Positions 21,639 to 33,836 of a stretch of DNA of 64,000 nucleotides are shown piece after piece (within the stretch, counting starts at the first letter, position 1; each line of letters starts with the position of its first letter). This DNA is from Paraphoma chrysanthemicola (Eukaryota; Ascomycota; Dothideomycetes; Pleosporales; Phaeosphaeriaceae), in assembly GCA_020744225.1 (NCBI GenBank), contig JAGMWG010000017.1, positions 248,001 through 312,000 on the forward strand. The letters run 5' to 3'. The position numbers were made by a program, and so were the translations under genes. A model generated the notes under the pieces. It had not been told where the DNA came from and did no database searches. It saw only the letters and a list, made by a program, of their open reading frames with translations.

Positions 21639-23969
21639 ATGTCCGCCGAAGCAGGTGCAGCCGGCAACTTCTACACCACATTGACACCCGTCAAAAGTCC
21701 AGAGCCAGAGAAGGTTCGGCGATCGTCCGAACAGCAGGCATTGAACCGAGCATGTGAGGCATGTCGAGTATCGAAAGTGCGATGCTTAGTAAATCCGGAC
21801 GCTGGCTCAACTCAATGCCAGCGATGCGCGAAGGCAGGAAGAGCATGTATATTTGCGCCGCCTGCGAAGAGACGACAAAGGAAGAGAACTGATGTTCGGG
21901 TGACTGAGTTAGAGAAGGAGATCAAGCAGATGCGAGATCTTCTCAAATCTACCAACAATCGTGCTTCTATCGATATCAGCGATCACGAGACGGACGACGA
22001 AGGATCGGATGACGGTGTGCAAAACGACGAGAAATTGACCCCTTCTGAGCCTTCTATACGTGGCACTGCGTCTGCGACTACGACATCAACGGTAACTGCG
22101 CCCTGGCCACTCCAACCGCCAGAAGACAAGCAGGCTGCAACCACAAGCAAGTGCGGACCCAAAGACCTCATGGGCCCTGCTGAAAACGATATCATTGAAC
22201 GAGGTGTCATTACGCAGCACATGGCCGAAGAGTTGATGAGCATATGGCGCAACGATCTAGTTCATGCCTGTCCAGGCATCACCATTCCCCGGAATTGGAC
22301 AGCATACGAGCTGCGAGCAAACAAGCCATCTTTGTTCCACGCTGTAATGGCGGCAGCCGCGCACTCGAAGGGTTCAGAATTGTCCGACAAGTTGCATGAA
22401 GAGGCAGTCTATCTGTACGCGCGATCCGCGTTCATCAATGGCGAGAAATCAGTACAATCCATACAAGCCATGCTGGTAACTGTCGCATATTACTCCCCGC
22501 CAAAGTCGCCTGGCCAACTTCAGATATACCAGTGGGTTAACATGGCTGCATCTATGGCGCTGGAGCTAGGCTTGGCATCGAAGCCGAGAACACACGAACA
22601 GTTACCAAAACGCGCAATAAGGTCTTTACAGAAGATATCATCACCAGAGGAACTGCTGGAGCACTGCCGGACTGTGCTCACGCTATACATCATCAGTGCT
22701 GGCTTTTCCATGAGGTTGAAGCGGCCAAACATTCTGCTCTTCAACAGCTGGATGGAAGAATGCGTTCTCATGCTTGACAAGTCCAAACTTCTCGACGATA
22801 GAAGAACGATAGCATGGCTCAAATTACAGCGAATCGCAGATGAAGCCAATACTGCCTTTGGCTTCGACGATGCCAGCACCAGCTTCAGCCTCTCTGAGCT
22901 TCGCATGCAAATCATCCTTCGCATCTTCGACCGCCGGATGCTAGACTGGCGCAAGTCCGTCCCCGATGAAGTCATGACCCTATTCATGACGATTGAATTC
23001 TATCAGAACATGCTATCGATGTGGGAGTTTGGCATGGACGGCGGGCGTTATGATGTGACCGAGTTTAGAAATCGTCACTTGACACTACCTGCCCTCGACG
23101 ACGACTGCGTCCAGCCGGAATCTCTGCTCTCCCGCTCCGCACTCCAAATCAACGCAACGACAAAATGCATCGCTGCCGCGCACGCCATTCTAGACTGCTT
23201 CATCGACGTCTCCGTCGAGCGGCTCCAGAAAGCCCCAAACGTCCTCTTCGTGCGCGCCATCTACGCACTCGTCGCACTGATGAAAGCAGACTACGCCGTC
23301 GGCACCGATGCCGAAATGGGCGAGCTTCTCGAGTCGCAGAGCCTGAAAGTCGACTTCTACCTCGACACGGTGCTCGCACGCTCCAAGGAAGCCATGGGCC
23401 CACAGAAATGCCGCATTCCAAGCCACTGGACGTTTGTCCTGGACGCGAAGCTAAAGAGCTGGAGAGACGAATACAGGCAGTGGAGAGAAGAAGGACGTCA
23501 CTTGAAAAGACGCAAAGTGGACACCGAAGGCCCCAACGCATCTGGGAACCAGACGCCCAAGTTTGCGGATTCGAATGCACAGAGACAGGATACGAACGCT
23601 ACAGGATCATCAAATATAATGCAGAATGCAAGAACCGATCAGCAACAGCAACAACAACACTCACAACATCAACAACAACAAGCCGGCCCGTCCTCCCACC
23701 TCCCGAATTTCGCGCTTACAAACCCATACACACCCTGGAATACATCCGGTCTTTCACTCGATGCCTCATCCACATCAGCAACGGGACGGCAAATAGGCGG
23801 AGATGCAGCAACATTCACGCCAGATATCGGTGACTTTACGGCGGCGTTCCAGAACGGGGATTTATATCTCTGGAACGATATGACGGCGGACAGTTTCGGC
23901 GGGTGGGTCCCGCAGAGCGGCTTGTATAGTGGGATGGAGTTTGGAAGCTTGAATGGGCAAGGGTTTTGA
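21639..23969 (+). CDS. Zn2Cys6 transcription factor, Leu3/War1-type
   Basis: One exon, 776 residues from the ATG at 21639; an upstream in-phase frame opens at 21555 but reads as leader. The zinc cluster uses C39, C42, C49, C60, C63 and C70 (C-x2-C-x6-C-x10-C-x2-C-x6-C). The long x10 loop is typical of the Leu3/War1 branch. A basic linker (PPAKRRQRKR) and a short coiled coil (LEKEIKQMRDLL) follow, then a fungal-specific middle homology region (about 190-560) with the PAENDIIERGVIT and AMLVTVAYYSPP segments. A Gln-rich tract (CAA/CAG runs near 23641-23682) and an acidic/aromatic C-terminus suggest an activation domain. It is a nuclear regulator; target genes cannot be read from the sequence. 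War1- or Leu3-like function is an inference from the cysteine spacing. Confidence 0.88.
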   Translation: MSAEAGAAGNFYTTLTPVKSPEPEKVRRSSEQQALNRACEACRVSKVRCLVNPDAGSTQCQRCAKAGRACIFAPPAKRRQRKRTDVRVTELEKEIKQMRDLLKSTNNRASIDISDHETDDEGSDDGVQNDEKLTPSEPSIRGTASATTTSTVTAPWPLQPPEDKQAATTSKCGPKDLMGPAENDIIERGVITQHMAEELMSIWRNDLVHACPGITIPRNWTAYELRANKPSLFHAVMAAAAHSKGSELSDKLHEEAVYLYARSAFINGEKSVQSIQAMLVTVAYYSPPKSPGQLQIYQWVNMAASMALELGLASKPRTHEQLPKRAIRSLQKISSPEELLEHCRTVLTLYIISAGFSMRLKRPNILLFNSWMEECVLMLDKSKLLDDRRTIAWLKLQRIADEANTAFGFDDASTSFSLSELRMQIILRIFDRRMLDWRKSVPDEVMTLFMTIEFYQNMLSMWEFGMDGGRYDVTEFRNRHLTLPALDDDCVQPESLLSRSALQINATTKCIAAAHAILDCFIDVSVERLQKAPNVLFVRAIYALVALMKADYAVGTDAEMGELLESQSLKVDFYLDTVLARSKEAMGPQKCRIPSHWTFVLDAKLKSWRDEYRQWREEGRHLKRRKVDTEGPNASGNQTPKFADSNAQRQDTNATGSSNIMQNARTDQQQQQQHSQHQQQQAGPSSHLPNFALTNPYTPWNTSGLSLDASSTSATGRQIGGDAATFTPDIGDFTAAFQNGDLYLWNDMTADSFGGWVPQSGLYSGMEFGSLNGQGF

Positions 23970-25216
23970 GGTGGATGGGCGAGGAGAGATGATGGTGGGG
24001 TGGGTGCGTGGAGAGCATGGGACATGGGAGCGGAGAGGCGCCTGCGGTAGATGAGTCGAGCGTAAAGATGGGCTGAGAATGAGGGCGATTACGTCTACAG
24101 GAAGCAATTCTTGCCCTGGGGATGTGTTGTTAGACACTATATACTGTTTTGATGATACGCGGTGGTCATTCACCGCTCACACAATAGACTCCTTTCACGC
24201 GATCACGTCATACGCATAAGTACTCATTCGCATCATGCACGGTGGTTACGGCAAACGTCGACTCTGGAGACTGAAGTGCACCCCAAGTGTTCACATATGC
24301 AGCAACTCTAGGGCTCATCCAATCCTTGCACAGCAAAATCACACATTCACATGTCTTGCCCTTCCACGTCTGACCTGTCCAGGAAACAAGTTTCAAGCCC
24401 TACCACAACACCGGATATGTTGCGGCCCAGTCTAGACTCTTATCATCTAATGCCTGCATGATCTTGACTGAGCATGACAAGTTGCACAAGCGAGCTGTTG
24501 AGCAGCCCGACCATCAGCATCCGAGACCCAGTTGAAGTAAATTCGTCTTTGATTGTTCTACCTATCCTATACAGCATGCATGTACCTCATGCACGCATGC
24601 ACGCACTTTCCATCTAAGCAAGGGCAAGAAATCATGTGTGGGGTCCTGCATTAGGAGTGTACGAGTCGAAGAAACGCAATAGGACGATATGCGAAAGAGA
24701 TGCCAATGCGTTCATGCCCAACGCCCCAAAAAAAAAAAAGGAAAAACTCCGAGCTTGGCTTTAAAGGGATATCAGAATGCGAGCGAAGGCCGTGAAAAGT
24801 AGGAATAATCGACGCGGAGATATTGGCTCCGTGGTGGAGATGTAATATATACAGGGTTGAAATGAAGCCTGAGCATGGCATGTGAAAATGGCAGAAGTGC
24901 AAGTTGGCCTTATCGGATAGTGCAGGTCGGTCCGGGATGTGGAGGGTGCAGCTTGCGGATCTTGCGTGATGGCGACTGAGGTAAGCGAGATTTCTGCGCG
25001 AGGTGAAGAAAACGTGTCGTGAAGTTGGCGGATGCGAGTTGTGGTGCTGGGAGGATTTGCCGGTCGGGCTGGGAGATCCAATCGAGTTGGCATGAAATAG
25101 ATGCTCCGAGTAGGGGCCGAGGGTACCCACTCGCACGGAAAAGTGCAAAGTTGAGCACCCTCACATGGCGAATTTGGCTCAGAGTAAGGCTATCGACGGT
25201 TTGGCTGCGTTCAAGA
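23970..25216. other. Intergenic region between converging genes
   Basis: 1.25 kb between the Zn2Cys6 stop and the stop of the minus-strand small gene. It contains an A12 run near 24728 and alternating purine-pyrimidine CATGCACGCATGCACGCAC near 24588-24606. No coding or RNA feature is supported. Confidence 0.4.
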
Positions 25217-25606
25217 CTAAAGTTCCATGCCCTCAATGTCCCGCATTACGACGGCCATTTGTGCCCGCTTCGCAGCCTCGTTCAACAGGGCCATTTGGCT
25301 GAGGTAGTTTGTCGTCTCGGCAGCAGTTTGCCCTGCGCCCTGCCTGTTGGGTTGGTACTCGAAACTTGGGTGTCGTTGCGGGCCCTGAGGCTGTTGCTGC
25401 TGTGTTTGCTGGTTCATGGAGGCGAAGAAGTGTCCCTGCTGGCCAGACGTGGGCGAGTTCAGTGGTGCGGATGACGTCGAGGCTCTTGAGGGCAGACTTG
25501 TGGTGCTGCTGTAGCTCGACGTGTGGGAGGCGCCCGTCGACTGCAGCGGAGCAAAGGCTGGACGCGGGGCGTGGGCGTATGGTTGGGCTGGCTGTTGTCT
25601 CGACAT
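25217..25606 (-). CDS. Small Gln/Ser-rich conserved-looking protein
   Basis: An intronless frame of 129 residues starting MSRQQPAQPY. The first ~90 residues are low-complexity (Gln, Ser, Pro, Thr, Ala; runs of QQQQ). The last ~36 are an ordered-looking amphipathic helix (TAAETTNYLSQMALLNEAAKRAQMAVVMRDIEGMEL is the region at 94-129). That contrast and a good ATG make it a likely real gene. Function is not recognised. It is divergent from KTI12 across a 553-bp spacer. Related proteins of similar shape seem to exist in other filamentous fungi, but this is from memory and unverified. Confidence 0.6.
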   Translation of the reverse strand: MSRQQPAQPYAHAPRPAFAPLQSTGASHTSSYSSTTSLPSRASTSSAPLNSPTSGQQGHFFASMNQQTQQQQPQGPQRHPSFEYQPNRQGAGQTAAETTNYLSQMALLNEAAKRAQMAVVMRDIEGMEL

Positions 25607-26159
25607 GTCGTGCGCTGTGATGAATGGCTTGCAGAAACAGGGCCAAAGAAGATATGTAGGTCCCTCGGAGCTGTCGACTGTGGCACGGAGGAGGCGTGAC
25701 AGGTTAATGTACCGTAAAGGTAGTAGTGGGCGTTGCAGGCTCGATCGATGGGCAATACCAAACGGCGGCGTGGCTAATATCCGATCAATTACTCGAAAGG
25801 CAAATGCGGGCTAGAGTGCTGCTCCGTGCTGTATCATGTATTGTCTGGGTATTTCTCGTCGATATTTGGAAAAGGCTGAAGACCGGGAGAAGGCAGAGCC
25901 AGATAGACGGCGGCAGATGGGTACACAAGATAGGCAGTAACTTATCGGTGGATGATGAGCCGAGGCTTGGTGGAAAAACGGCGTTGTGAGGGCGCGTAGA
26001 GCAAACGTCATTCGCTGCCGGAAATTTTACCGCAGGAGCCGACCGCCTGACAGTCTCGTCTCGAGCGTCGCAGTGTGCGGCTAGACCCGTTGTAGACGCG
26101 CGATAGTCTTGTTTCTGGTGCGGATATCGACAGCCTACGTTGCGCAGTCGAGTAGAAAT
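25607..26159. promoter_or_regulatory. Divergent intergenic region, small gene / KTI12
   Basis: 553 bp between the starts of the Gln/Ser-rich gene (minus) and KTI12 (plus). It presumably carries both promoters. No specific element was identified. Confidence 0.4.
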
Positions 26160-27252
26160 ATGCCAGTAAGCCCTCCCTCGCGCCTGCCGCACGCACAAGA
26201 CTGACTGACGCCCACAGCTCGTCCTCATCAGCGGTGCGCCCCATCGCTCCTTCCTCGCCCGCGCTCGCTAATTCCCCCCAAAGGCTACCCCTCCGCGGGG
26301 AAGACAACGCGCGCCCTCCAGCTCAAAGAATACTTCGAGTCCAAGATCGCGAGCGCCGGCGCCGATGCACGTGTCGGCCGCCTCAAGGTCCACCTCATCA
26401 ACGACCAGACTCTCGGAGTCTCGCGCAGCGTCTATCACACGGCCAAAGCAGAGAAGGATGCGCGCGCGGAGGAATATTCTGCCGTCAAGAGAGTGCTGTC
26501 GCGCGATGACATTGTCATCGCCGATGGCCTCAACTACATCAAGGGCTTCCGCTACCAGCTGTACTGCGAAGCCAAGGCGGTGCAGACACCAAGCTGCGTG
26601 GTCAGTCTGAGCGCCTCAATCGGATAGGAGCAGAGGACGCTGACAGTCCAAGAGTTACACATAGGAACGCCAGCCGAACGATGTCGCGAGAACAACACGA
26701 GGCTATTGGCCGACAAGGACAGCGACGGCGGCTACGAGGAGGATGACTTTGAGAACCTCATCTTCCGCTACGAGGAGCCCAATGGCATGACGCGCTGGGA
26801 CAGTCCGCTCTTCATTGTGGTTGAGGAGGATGTGACACCGCCGTGTGACCAGATGTGGGAAGCACTCGTTGGCAGCGACGGCAAGATGAAGGTCGTCAAG
26901 CCGAACATGGCGACGGTGCTGGTACGTGCCGTGCAGACCTACGGTGGATATTCAGCTGACCATTCAGAAACCCGCAACCGAGCAGAATTACCTCTACGAG
27001 CTCGACAAGACTACCTCCGACATCCTGGCCCAGATCATGACCTACCAAAAAGACCATCCAGGAGAAGGCGGAGGCGAGATCACTGTGCAGCATGTGGAGA
27101 AGCCCATCGAGCTCCCAGCCACGCCCATGACCCTGCCGCAGCTGCAGCGCATACGACGCCAATTCATCACCATGAACCGCCAGCACAGCCTCTCCAAGGC
27201 ACGGGTCAAGGAGGTATTCGTCGACTACCTCAATGCCGAGTTCCTGCGATAG
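26160..27252 (+). CDS. KTI12: KTI12, Elongator-associated P-loop protein
   Basis: Five exons (26160-26165, 26218-26233, 26284-26600, 26655-26921, 26968-27252) give 296 residues, the usual length. Kti12 is a nucleotide-binding partner of Elongator needed for wobble-uridine tRNA modification. The start reads MPLVLISG, then the P-loop GYPSAGKT (8-15), a DDIVIADGLNYIKGFRYQLYCEA stretch split here as DDIVIADGLNYIKG then FRYQLYCEA, HIGTPAERCRE, and the C-terminal domain ending FVDYLNAEFLR. The first two coding exons are only 6 and 16 nt. Intron 2 seems to end in AAG and intron 3 in GAG; these are the joins that restore conserved residues, so that acceptor is the least certain part of the model. It is divergent from the small gene at 25217. 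Confidence 0.9.
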
Positions 27253-29286
27253 ACATCCGTCGTCGTACGCGAGCTGCAGGGCGCCTTGTCGGACCACCGC
27301 TCTGGGGAAGCTGGACCCTGGTGCTAGTTCGCACATGGGGAATATCGGACGCGTGTTTTGTATCTCTCCACTCTACCGAATGCCAGCCTTACCGCCGGTC
27401 AACGGATACCGACGGGGTAGGATCAACAGCACAAGCACCACGCTGCATCCTTGAGCCCTGCGCACATCGTCTTGACTCTATTTAGACTCACAGACAAGCA
27501 TTCTGCAGCGCTCTTCCGAATTCCTCCGCCCCAATCCATGTCTCAGCCTCAAGATTCACCGCACCATGGGGTCGGCGCTATTCTTGCAATCGCACCGGTC
27601 GGACGACATGGCGTGATGCAATCGTGCACTCCACAATCCAACGTCCCCAGAACGATCACTTTGCAGTGTGCCCATGCACGCCAAAATCTAGACCGGGCCG
27701 ATCCATGACACAGTGGCACAGTCAATACAGTCAATCTACCCCTCAACACCACATGCGTGCATCGTGGAGCCTGTCCGAAAAACGTCGGAGCATAGTTGTC
27801 CTAGGCGCTGATTGGCAGATACTCAGCAGAGTTGTCTTCAATCGAACACCGATCTTCATCACCACCTCCACATTCAGCTACCATGACGATGTTGCTGCTC
27901 ACCATGGCTTTCCATGAACGCCGAATTCAAGGTCTTCGTATCTCGAAAACTCCACTCACATCCATCCATCCCTCCATCCCAGCTGCATCCCATGTCATTG
28001 CTTTTTCTCACTTGCGCACAGAGCGGGATATTTCCACCCAAATCGCATCATACACATGCACACAGTCAGCCATTCCCAACGCCATCGTCTCATCCCCGCG
28101 ATCTCCCACGTGCGCCAAGTCCAGCCATGTCCGCATTCATACTAGATCCATGTTTGGGGTGTGCGAATATGCTTCCGCTCCTCCGAGCACACTCATTCTG
28201 TGATGCAGCGATTACAGCTGCGCGAATGAGGCACAGGTCGCTGTACGGCAGTTTCCTTCGTGTCCATGCATTGCCGGCGCTTTGTTTGGGAGTTTATTCC
28301 CACAAGTGTCGCCTATGGGCATGGCGTACCTGTTGGCAAGAAACCTGTGAAACAAAATGACAGCATTAACCGCGGTCCGCCCCCATTTACTGTATCGAGT
28401 AATCACCCATTCCAGACTCGCCAGACTGAGAAATCCAAGTACATTAGAAATGCACAACGGTCCAGTGCCCAGTTCCATGTGTGAAGAAGCGAAGACTACC
28501 CAAATGTCTCATTGTGTCAAGTTACGAGTCCTGAATCTAAGCTGGCCCCGCGATCTAGCACTGTCAGATGGCTGCGGAGCCGCCTCCGCCATTGCGTCCA
28601 ACGCTATCGAGCCGCTGTGCATAGGTACAACGTAAGGCAGGACACCGGTGGTCTCTTGGAATGCAAACCTGGCGTGCGGACGCGTTGCGGAAAGTGCGGG
28701 GTTGAAGCTTGTAAAATGCTCCAAACTTGCAGCTTCTCGTTCCGCTGTGCATCGCATGGAAACTATTGGTGATTAGTGAACTAAGCGAGCTGGTCGTGGG
28801 ATGCGGACACTGACAGACAAGTCTCCGGGTTCGGGCGAGTTTCTGCCTTGAAGCTTTGGTTGATGTCGATCGGACGGATCGTTGATGGCGATCACTTGTG
28901 GGCGTTGGAGATGTATGACGTGGGTAAAACGGCCGATAGTAATTGTGTAGGCGAGAACTTGAGTGGGACTGTTTCGATTTTGACGGTTAGGACATGGTCA
29001 ATGGTGAAGACAAGTAAGCTGTACATTCTAAACATAAGACGTGATTATATCTACGTTGCGTGTTCCCAAATTGGGCCCTCAAAATCCCGGTTACAACATC
29101 GCGTGCTCTGTAAATGTGATCGTCTCGTGTGCACAAGAGCTTGGTATCTCAACGAAGTAAATCCAACCCCAAACCAAATCAAAAAGCCGAAAATACCCAA
29201 CAGGTCAAGCCCGCCGTGTCCTATGTACTCCATCAAGTCCAGATCCTGTCATGTCGTCGTGGCAGTGTTATCCGCGTCAGGTTTTA
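27253..29286. other. Gene-poor interval (2.0 kb)
   Basis: The region between the KTI12 stop and the FacB-like stop (convergent genes). A short CATC/CCTC simple repeat lies at about 27957-27980. Otherwise there are only short overlapping frames without motif or splice support; nothing convincing is seen. Confidence 0.45.
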
Positions 29287-32093
29287 CTACAATCCGAAGT
29301 TTCCGTCCAGTCCGCTAAATCCTGTTGGCGTGCTCATGTCTGGAATCATGATGCCAGAGTATAGTCTATCACTTCCAGGTGTCGAGCCCATCTCGTAAGG
29401 ATTGCTGCTGAACTCCTCGCCGCTGGTCAAACTTTCGTCACTGAAGCTTAGCACGCTTTGTGGCGGATTTTGCTCGTTGTACGCGTTCCAGTTCCAGGTA
29501 TTTGGTGACCACGTGGCGTTGTTGTCGGCAGGGGCAGAGAGCGGGGTCATATCGAGAAGCGCATCGGCCGGCGGGCCACCGTAAATGGTGTCGTATATAT
29601 TAGTCTGGCCGTTGTCGAGGGACGAAAGAAGACGTTCCCAATCAGAGCTTGAAACTTCTGACTTGACGCCACCATTGGCACTCAGTGCATAGCTTGCGAG
29701 TGGATCATTGGCAAACGAGAGGAAATCAATGTTACGTTGCTGAAAGGTCTGCGGGCTGGGTCGGCGCTTGTTCGACATTGAGAATGATGCGCGATGCGAC
29801 ATAGGACTCAGAGTGGGCTCCGATCGTGCAACAGGTGGCTCGGAACGAATGGAAGATAGACTTGACGATGACTGGTTACCATGCACGCCCATGCTGGGCG
29901 AAATGGCTGGTAACGTAGCGCGTCTCGGTTCTTGGGGCTCTTGACGGCCATTCTTCAAGGCGCCGGGCGAGAAACGAGCTGCGATGGCTTTGAGAGTCTT
30001 TTGAGTGGCGCGGAAGGTGTCGGATGGCGCGCCCATGCTGCTTTCGGAGTTATGCCGGGATAATGAAGGTGCGGCCATTTGCTCGACACGAGGAACTGCT
30101 ACCAATGTGCACCCGATGCGACGGAAATCGGTGTAGCCAGCAGCATTGCCACTCTCAAGCATGTCCATCACAGAGCAGACCAGGCGGTTGCAGTCCTTGA
30201 TCAGCTTGCCGTCGCGAGCAAGGTCAAGAGTCTGGAAGAGAAGGCCGAAGCCTGCCTGCACTAGAATCTCGTTACGGTTGAGGCAGAACGACAGGCTCAG
30301 CTTGCGCTCGTCGAGTAGCTGAACGATCTGGATGATGTGCTTGCAGGCATCGCCGACGGCAACGACGGCCGAGGAGCCCCTGTCGCCAAGGTTGGCAGCA
30401 ACGACTGGGCGGTAGATAAGTGATCGGACATGGTGGTATGCCAAGGACTAATAGAGTCAGCACTCGAGTAATTGGAATGGGTAGAAAAGGACTCACCAAA
30501 ACTGGCGCACGGCTGCTGGTGATATTAGTGCTAGGTTTATCTTGCGCAAAAGTGAGCTTGAGGTGGGGAGCGAGGTTGTTCGACCACTCCTCAAGCTCCT
30601 CAGCAAGTGATGCGACAGTACGCAAGGAGATCTCGTGGGAGGTGGCCGCCGGGTACAGCTCGGTTAGGGTCTTTGCGAGGATGCGAGTCATGCGAAAGAG
30701 AGCAAGGGCGCTCGAGAGCTTGGTGTACTCTCCTGGAAGGGTAGGCAAGAAGCCCTTCTCGGTAACGTATTCGTCATCCGCATCTGCTGGGTACTCGCAG
30801 TGCACATCCTCCTCCCTGATGAGCTTCGGCAGGCCCAGGTGGGCAGCAGAGATGCTGCAGAGGGTTAGCGACGGTTCAGTGGCAGACTGTATGTGGGGGT
30901 CTTACCAGTCAACAGTATAGAGCGACCAGAAAACCTTCTTCCTGGTTTCGCTGGTCAAAGCACCGAGTGCGAATCGCTTCTGTGACTGATGCAAGCCAAG
31001 GCGCTGCGACAAGCCAATAGCCAAGCCCTTGTACTTCAGCAGCCGAGAGTAATCAGCCTTCAATAGGCAAAAGATCTGTGCAAGAACAAGGCATTGAAGG
31101 GTGATGACATCGTTATCCATCAGAAAGCTTTCGATTGCACTCTGCCACTGAGTCTCGAAAGATTCGACGTCTTGTCCGTCGCGAGGCTTCAAAAGGTCAG
31201 CAACATGTCATGTGGGGCGACGAGCGGGTACATACATCGCTTGACAGGGCAGCGATTCCAAACACAAGATTGAGCTGTGCGATGGGTTTCTTATCGACCA
31301 TGACATCGGGATTGGTGACATATTGTTCGTACAATGCGAGAAAGGTCGGGCGGTGGAGGACAGGGAAGAGAGGGGCCCATTCCTGAAAGAAGATGTTGAT
31401 CATCTGGTCCGAGACAAGACGGGGAGGCGCCTTGAAGGAGACGGTACGCCGTGGTGCACTGGATGTCTTTGCGCCGCCTGCTCCAAAGAAGGCGTTTGAA
31501 TCGATGTCGGCAGACATGCGGCCAGTTTCCTGCGCTTTCTGCTTAAAGGCCTCTGCTAGTTGTTAGAGACCAAAAACAGCGATTTTATTGGCAAACTCAC
31601 CAACCAGCGTTCGTCCGCTGGAGCTGCCTACAAAGTACGAATCGCTGTTGGCATCGTCGAGGAGCAATGGTGTCTGCTGCACCTTGAACGTTTCGTCCTT
31701 CTCCTGCGACTCTTCTCGCGGCTCTGAAGACGGCGGCGTTGGTATCGAAAGCCGTCTCGCAGCCAAATGTGCGGATGGTGAATGTGAATGTATGCGCGAG
31801 AGCATATCGATCTTCTCGTCCTTCTCGTCGAGCAGTTCCTTGAGCTCGCGCACCTCTCCTTCCAGGAGTCGCACTCGCTCCTCGAGGGACTCGGTGTATC
31901 CTCGAGGGAAGGCACGACGGCTGAGCTTGTCGCTGGTCTTGCACTCGAATCCGACGTTGGTGCACTGCGTGCAGCTGGGGCGAATGCCGTCACAGCGTAT
32001 CTTCTTGGAGCGACATCGGTCGCATGCTTGTGCGATGCGGGCCTGGCAACTGGTCCCGACTTTGATCACCTTCATGGGCAGGATTCCAGGCAT
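29287..32093 (-). CDS. facB: FacB/Cat8-type Zn2Cys6 regulator of acetate and gluconeogenic genes
   Basis: Five exons on the minus strand (32093-31601, 31552-31236, 31186-30906, 30854-30497, 30447-29287) give 869 residues, close to Aspergillus FacB. The start [13 protein letters not shown] and the cluster C24, C27, C34, C41, C44, C51 (C-x2-C-x6-C-x6-C-x2-C-x6-C) are FacB-like. A leucine-heptad coiled coil follows at about 66-96 ([19 protein letters not shown]). The middle homology region is about 190-480. The tail is Ser/Pro-rich with acidic, aromatic activation-type segments. In relatives this factor turns on acetyl-CoA synthetase and glyoxylate/gluconeogenic genes. The frame stays open about 140 codons upstream of the chosen ATG, but that stretch is unlike the family. 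Intron 2 (31235-31187) ends in AAG. Confidence 0.88.
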
Positions 32094-33836
32094 GATGGCG
32101 GTTGTTTCTCCTCGTGGAGGTGTCGTGGTGCGTCTCTGTGGTTTGGGCCCCGAGGGGTTTACTGATAGGCCGGTACGCTGCCTGTCATCCGAGGTTCCGG
32201 TAGCTGGACGGCTGACGAAGTGTGCCACAGAACGCGTGATGTCTATTCTTGGTGGTGAAGTGTGAGTGTGTCGCGCGTGTGAAACGTGGGCGAGGGCTGG
32301 TGCATAAAGGGTCCGCGAGTGAAAAGGGTGTGCGGAAGAATGGGTGGGACGGCCGGGGGAATTGTACTGTAAGCTGCGTGTTTGCACTAGTTTTAGTGGG
32401 CTTCCGGGGTCGCCAGCCTGGGGCGCCTGCGGGGAGAGCAGGGCAGGCGCCATCCATGCTTGGGAAGGCACGAGCGACACATCCTCGCCGATGCTTTTTC
32501 GTCCACCACTCGCCACTAACCCCGTAGCACCCCATAGCGCGCTCCGATCAACATGCGGGGATGGCAGCCCTGCCTGTCAGCGTGCAACGGGGCACTCGTC
32601 ACACATCATCGTCCACATTATCTTGGGCTCCATCGCAGGCTCTTCAGCGCTACAGTGTGAACAGCTTCACGATGCTCCTCACTTGAGTTCTTGCCATGGA
32701 AGCCGGCCCGATTGTCTTGATTACTGGGTGTGCGCGGTCTCGCGCCATCAGATCACCCGGGCTCGATCAACAGCAGCAGCGATCTCGGGGTGCAACTCAC
32801 TTCCTGGCCTTCAGCAGATTGAATCCACGCTGCAGTAACATGACCGCATGCGCCGCAATTTGCCAAGAGGATTGTTCTCGCGGTTGTGGTGTATTTGTCC
32901 TTCAACCACTTTATGTGCCACATTTTGCGGATCACACAGCCAACACTGGCGATCACGGCTAAGTTGCTTCAGTACTAGCGCATTACCGCTAATCTTCCAG
33001 AAGCTGGAATCATCGTATCGCTGATTGGAAGGCGTCTGTACCGTGAAATCCCAACATTAGAGCTGTCATCAGCAACTTATGCGACGAACCTATTACCCAG
33101 GATGTGGTGGTGCTTGGGCAACGCTTGACGGCCATTTATCAAAGCTAAGACGAGCGAATGCGTGGATCATTGTGGCAGCACTCAGTGATCAAATTGTGCG
33201 TGCATGGAATTTCTCGGCTGTTACCACGCTGCTTGACGAAGAATTTGTAGTTATAGAAGTCTTGGGGAAGCATCTGCGTGTTCACTGCTGTTCGGGAACG
33301 CGGCCGTGACTCCCGTCTTATGGTATGCAATGGCTATCGTACACGCGCTCGTGTGTAGCCAGCTTCATTCGGCTGTGAAGCCGTGCCCTCTCCACGTGCG
33401 GCGTGGCTCAACTTTTCAGGAAAGAGCGACGAACTTTGATGAGAAGATGAACATTGCAGGCTGTCGAAGCGCGCACATGACTGGATGGAAAGGGATACTT
33501 CTGCCAGACTTCCACGGATATCTCACAGCTTGCCGGATCTACCTCTAGGCTACCGTGCCTGGTTGAATCATGCATGGAGTCAGGAAGCGCGTGGGAGTAT
33601 GATAGATTGTATTGTACAACCATCTCATATCTACGCGTGGCCGCCACATTTTCGAATATGGGGCCGTCGATCTACGCAAGGTATGGAATGTGGGGTCTTT
33701 GAGCTTAGGAAAAGTCCACCTCGTCGTCGTTGTCGTCGCCAGCCATACCCAGGTATCGCAGCACGACTGTTGATTCAAGGAGTTTTGACTTCTGGGCATG
33801 ATGTCAGTTATCGGCCCACGGAGCAGCTCCGGAGGT
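32094..33836. promoter_or_regulatory. Upstream region of the FacB-like gene
   Basis: 1.74 kb between the FacB-like start (minus) and the stop of the SET-domain gene (minus). The first ~400 bp are open in the FacB frame and probably form a long 5' leader. Beyond that no gene, repeat or RNA is recognised. Confidence 0.45.

Noticed and set aside
23165..23833. 222-residue plus-strand frame
   Set aside because: Out-of-phase shadow inside the intronless Zn2Cys6 gene; Arg-rich and without conserved features.
24588..24606. Alternating CATGCACG repeat
   Set aside because: Too short and degenerate to be a repeat of interest; may be a chance purine-pyrimidine run.
31588..32265. 225-residue plus-strand frame
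   Set aside because: Antisense shadow of the FacB zinc-cluster exon; Ser/Arg-rich composition is typical of such shadows.
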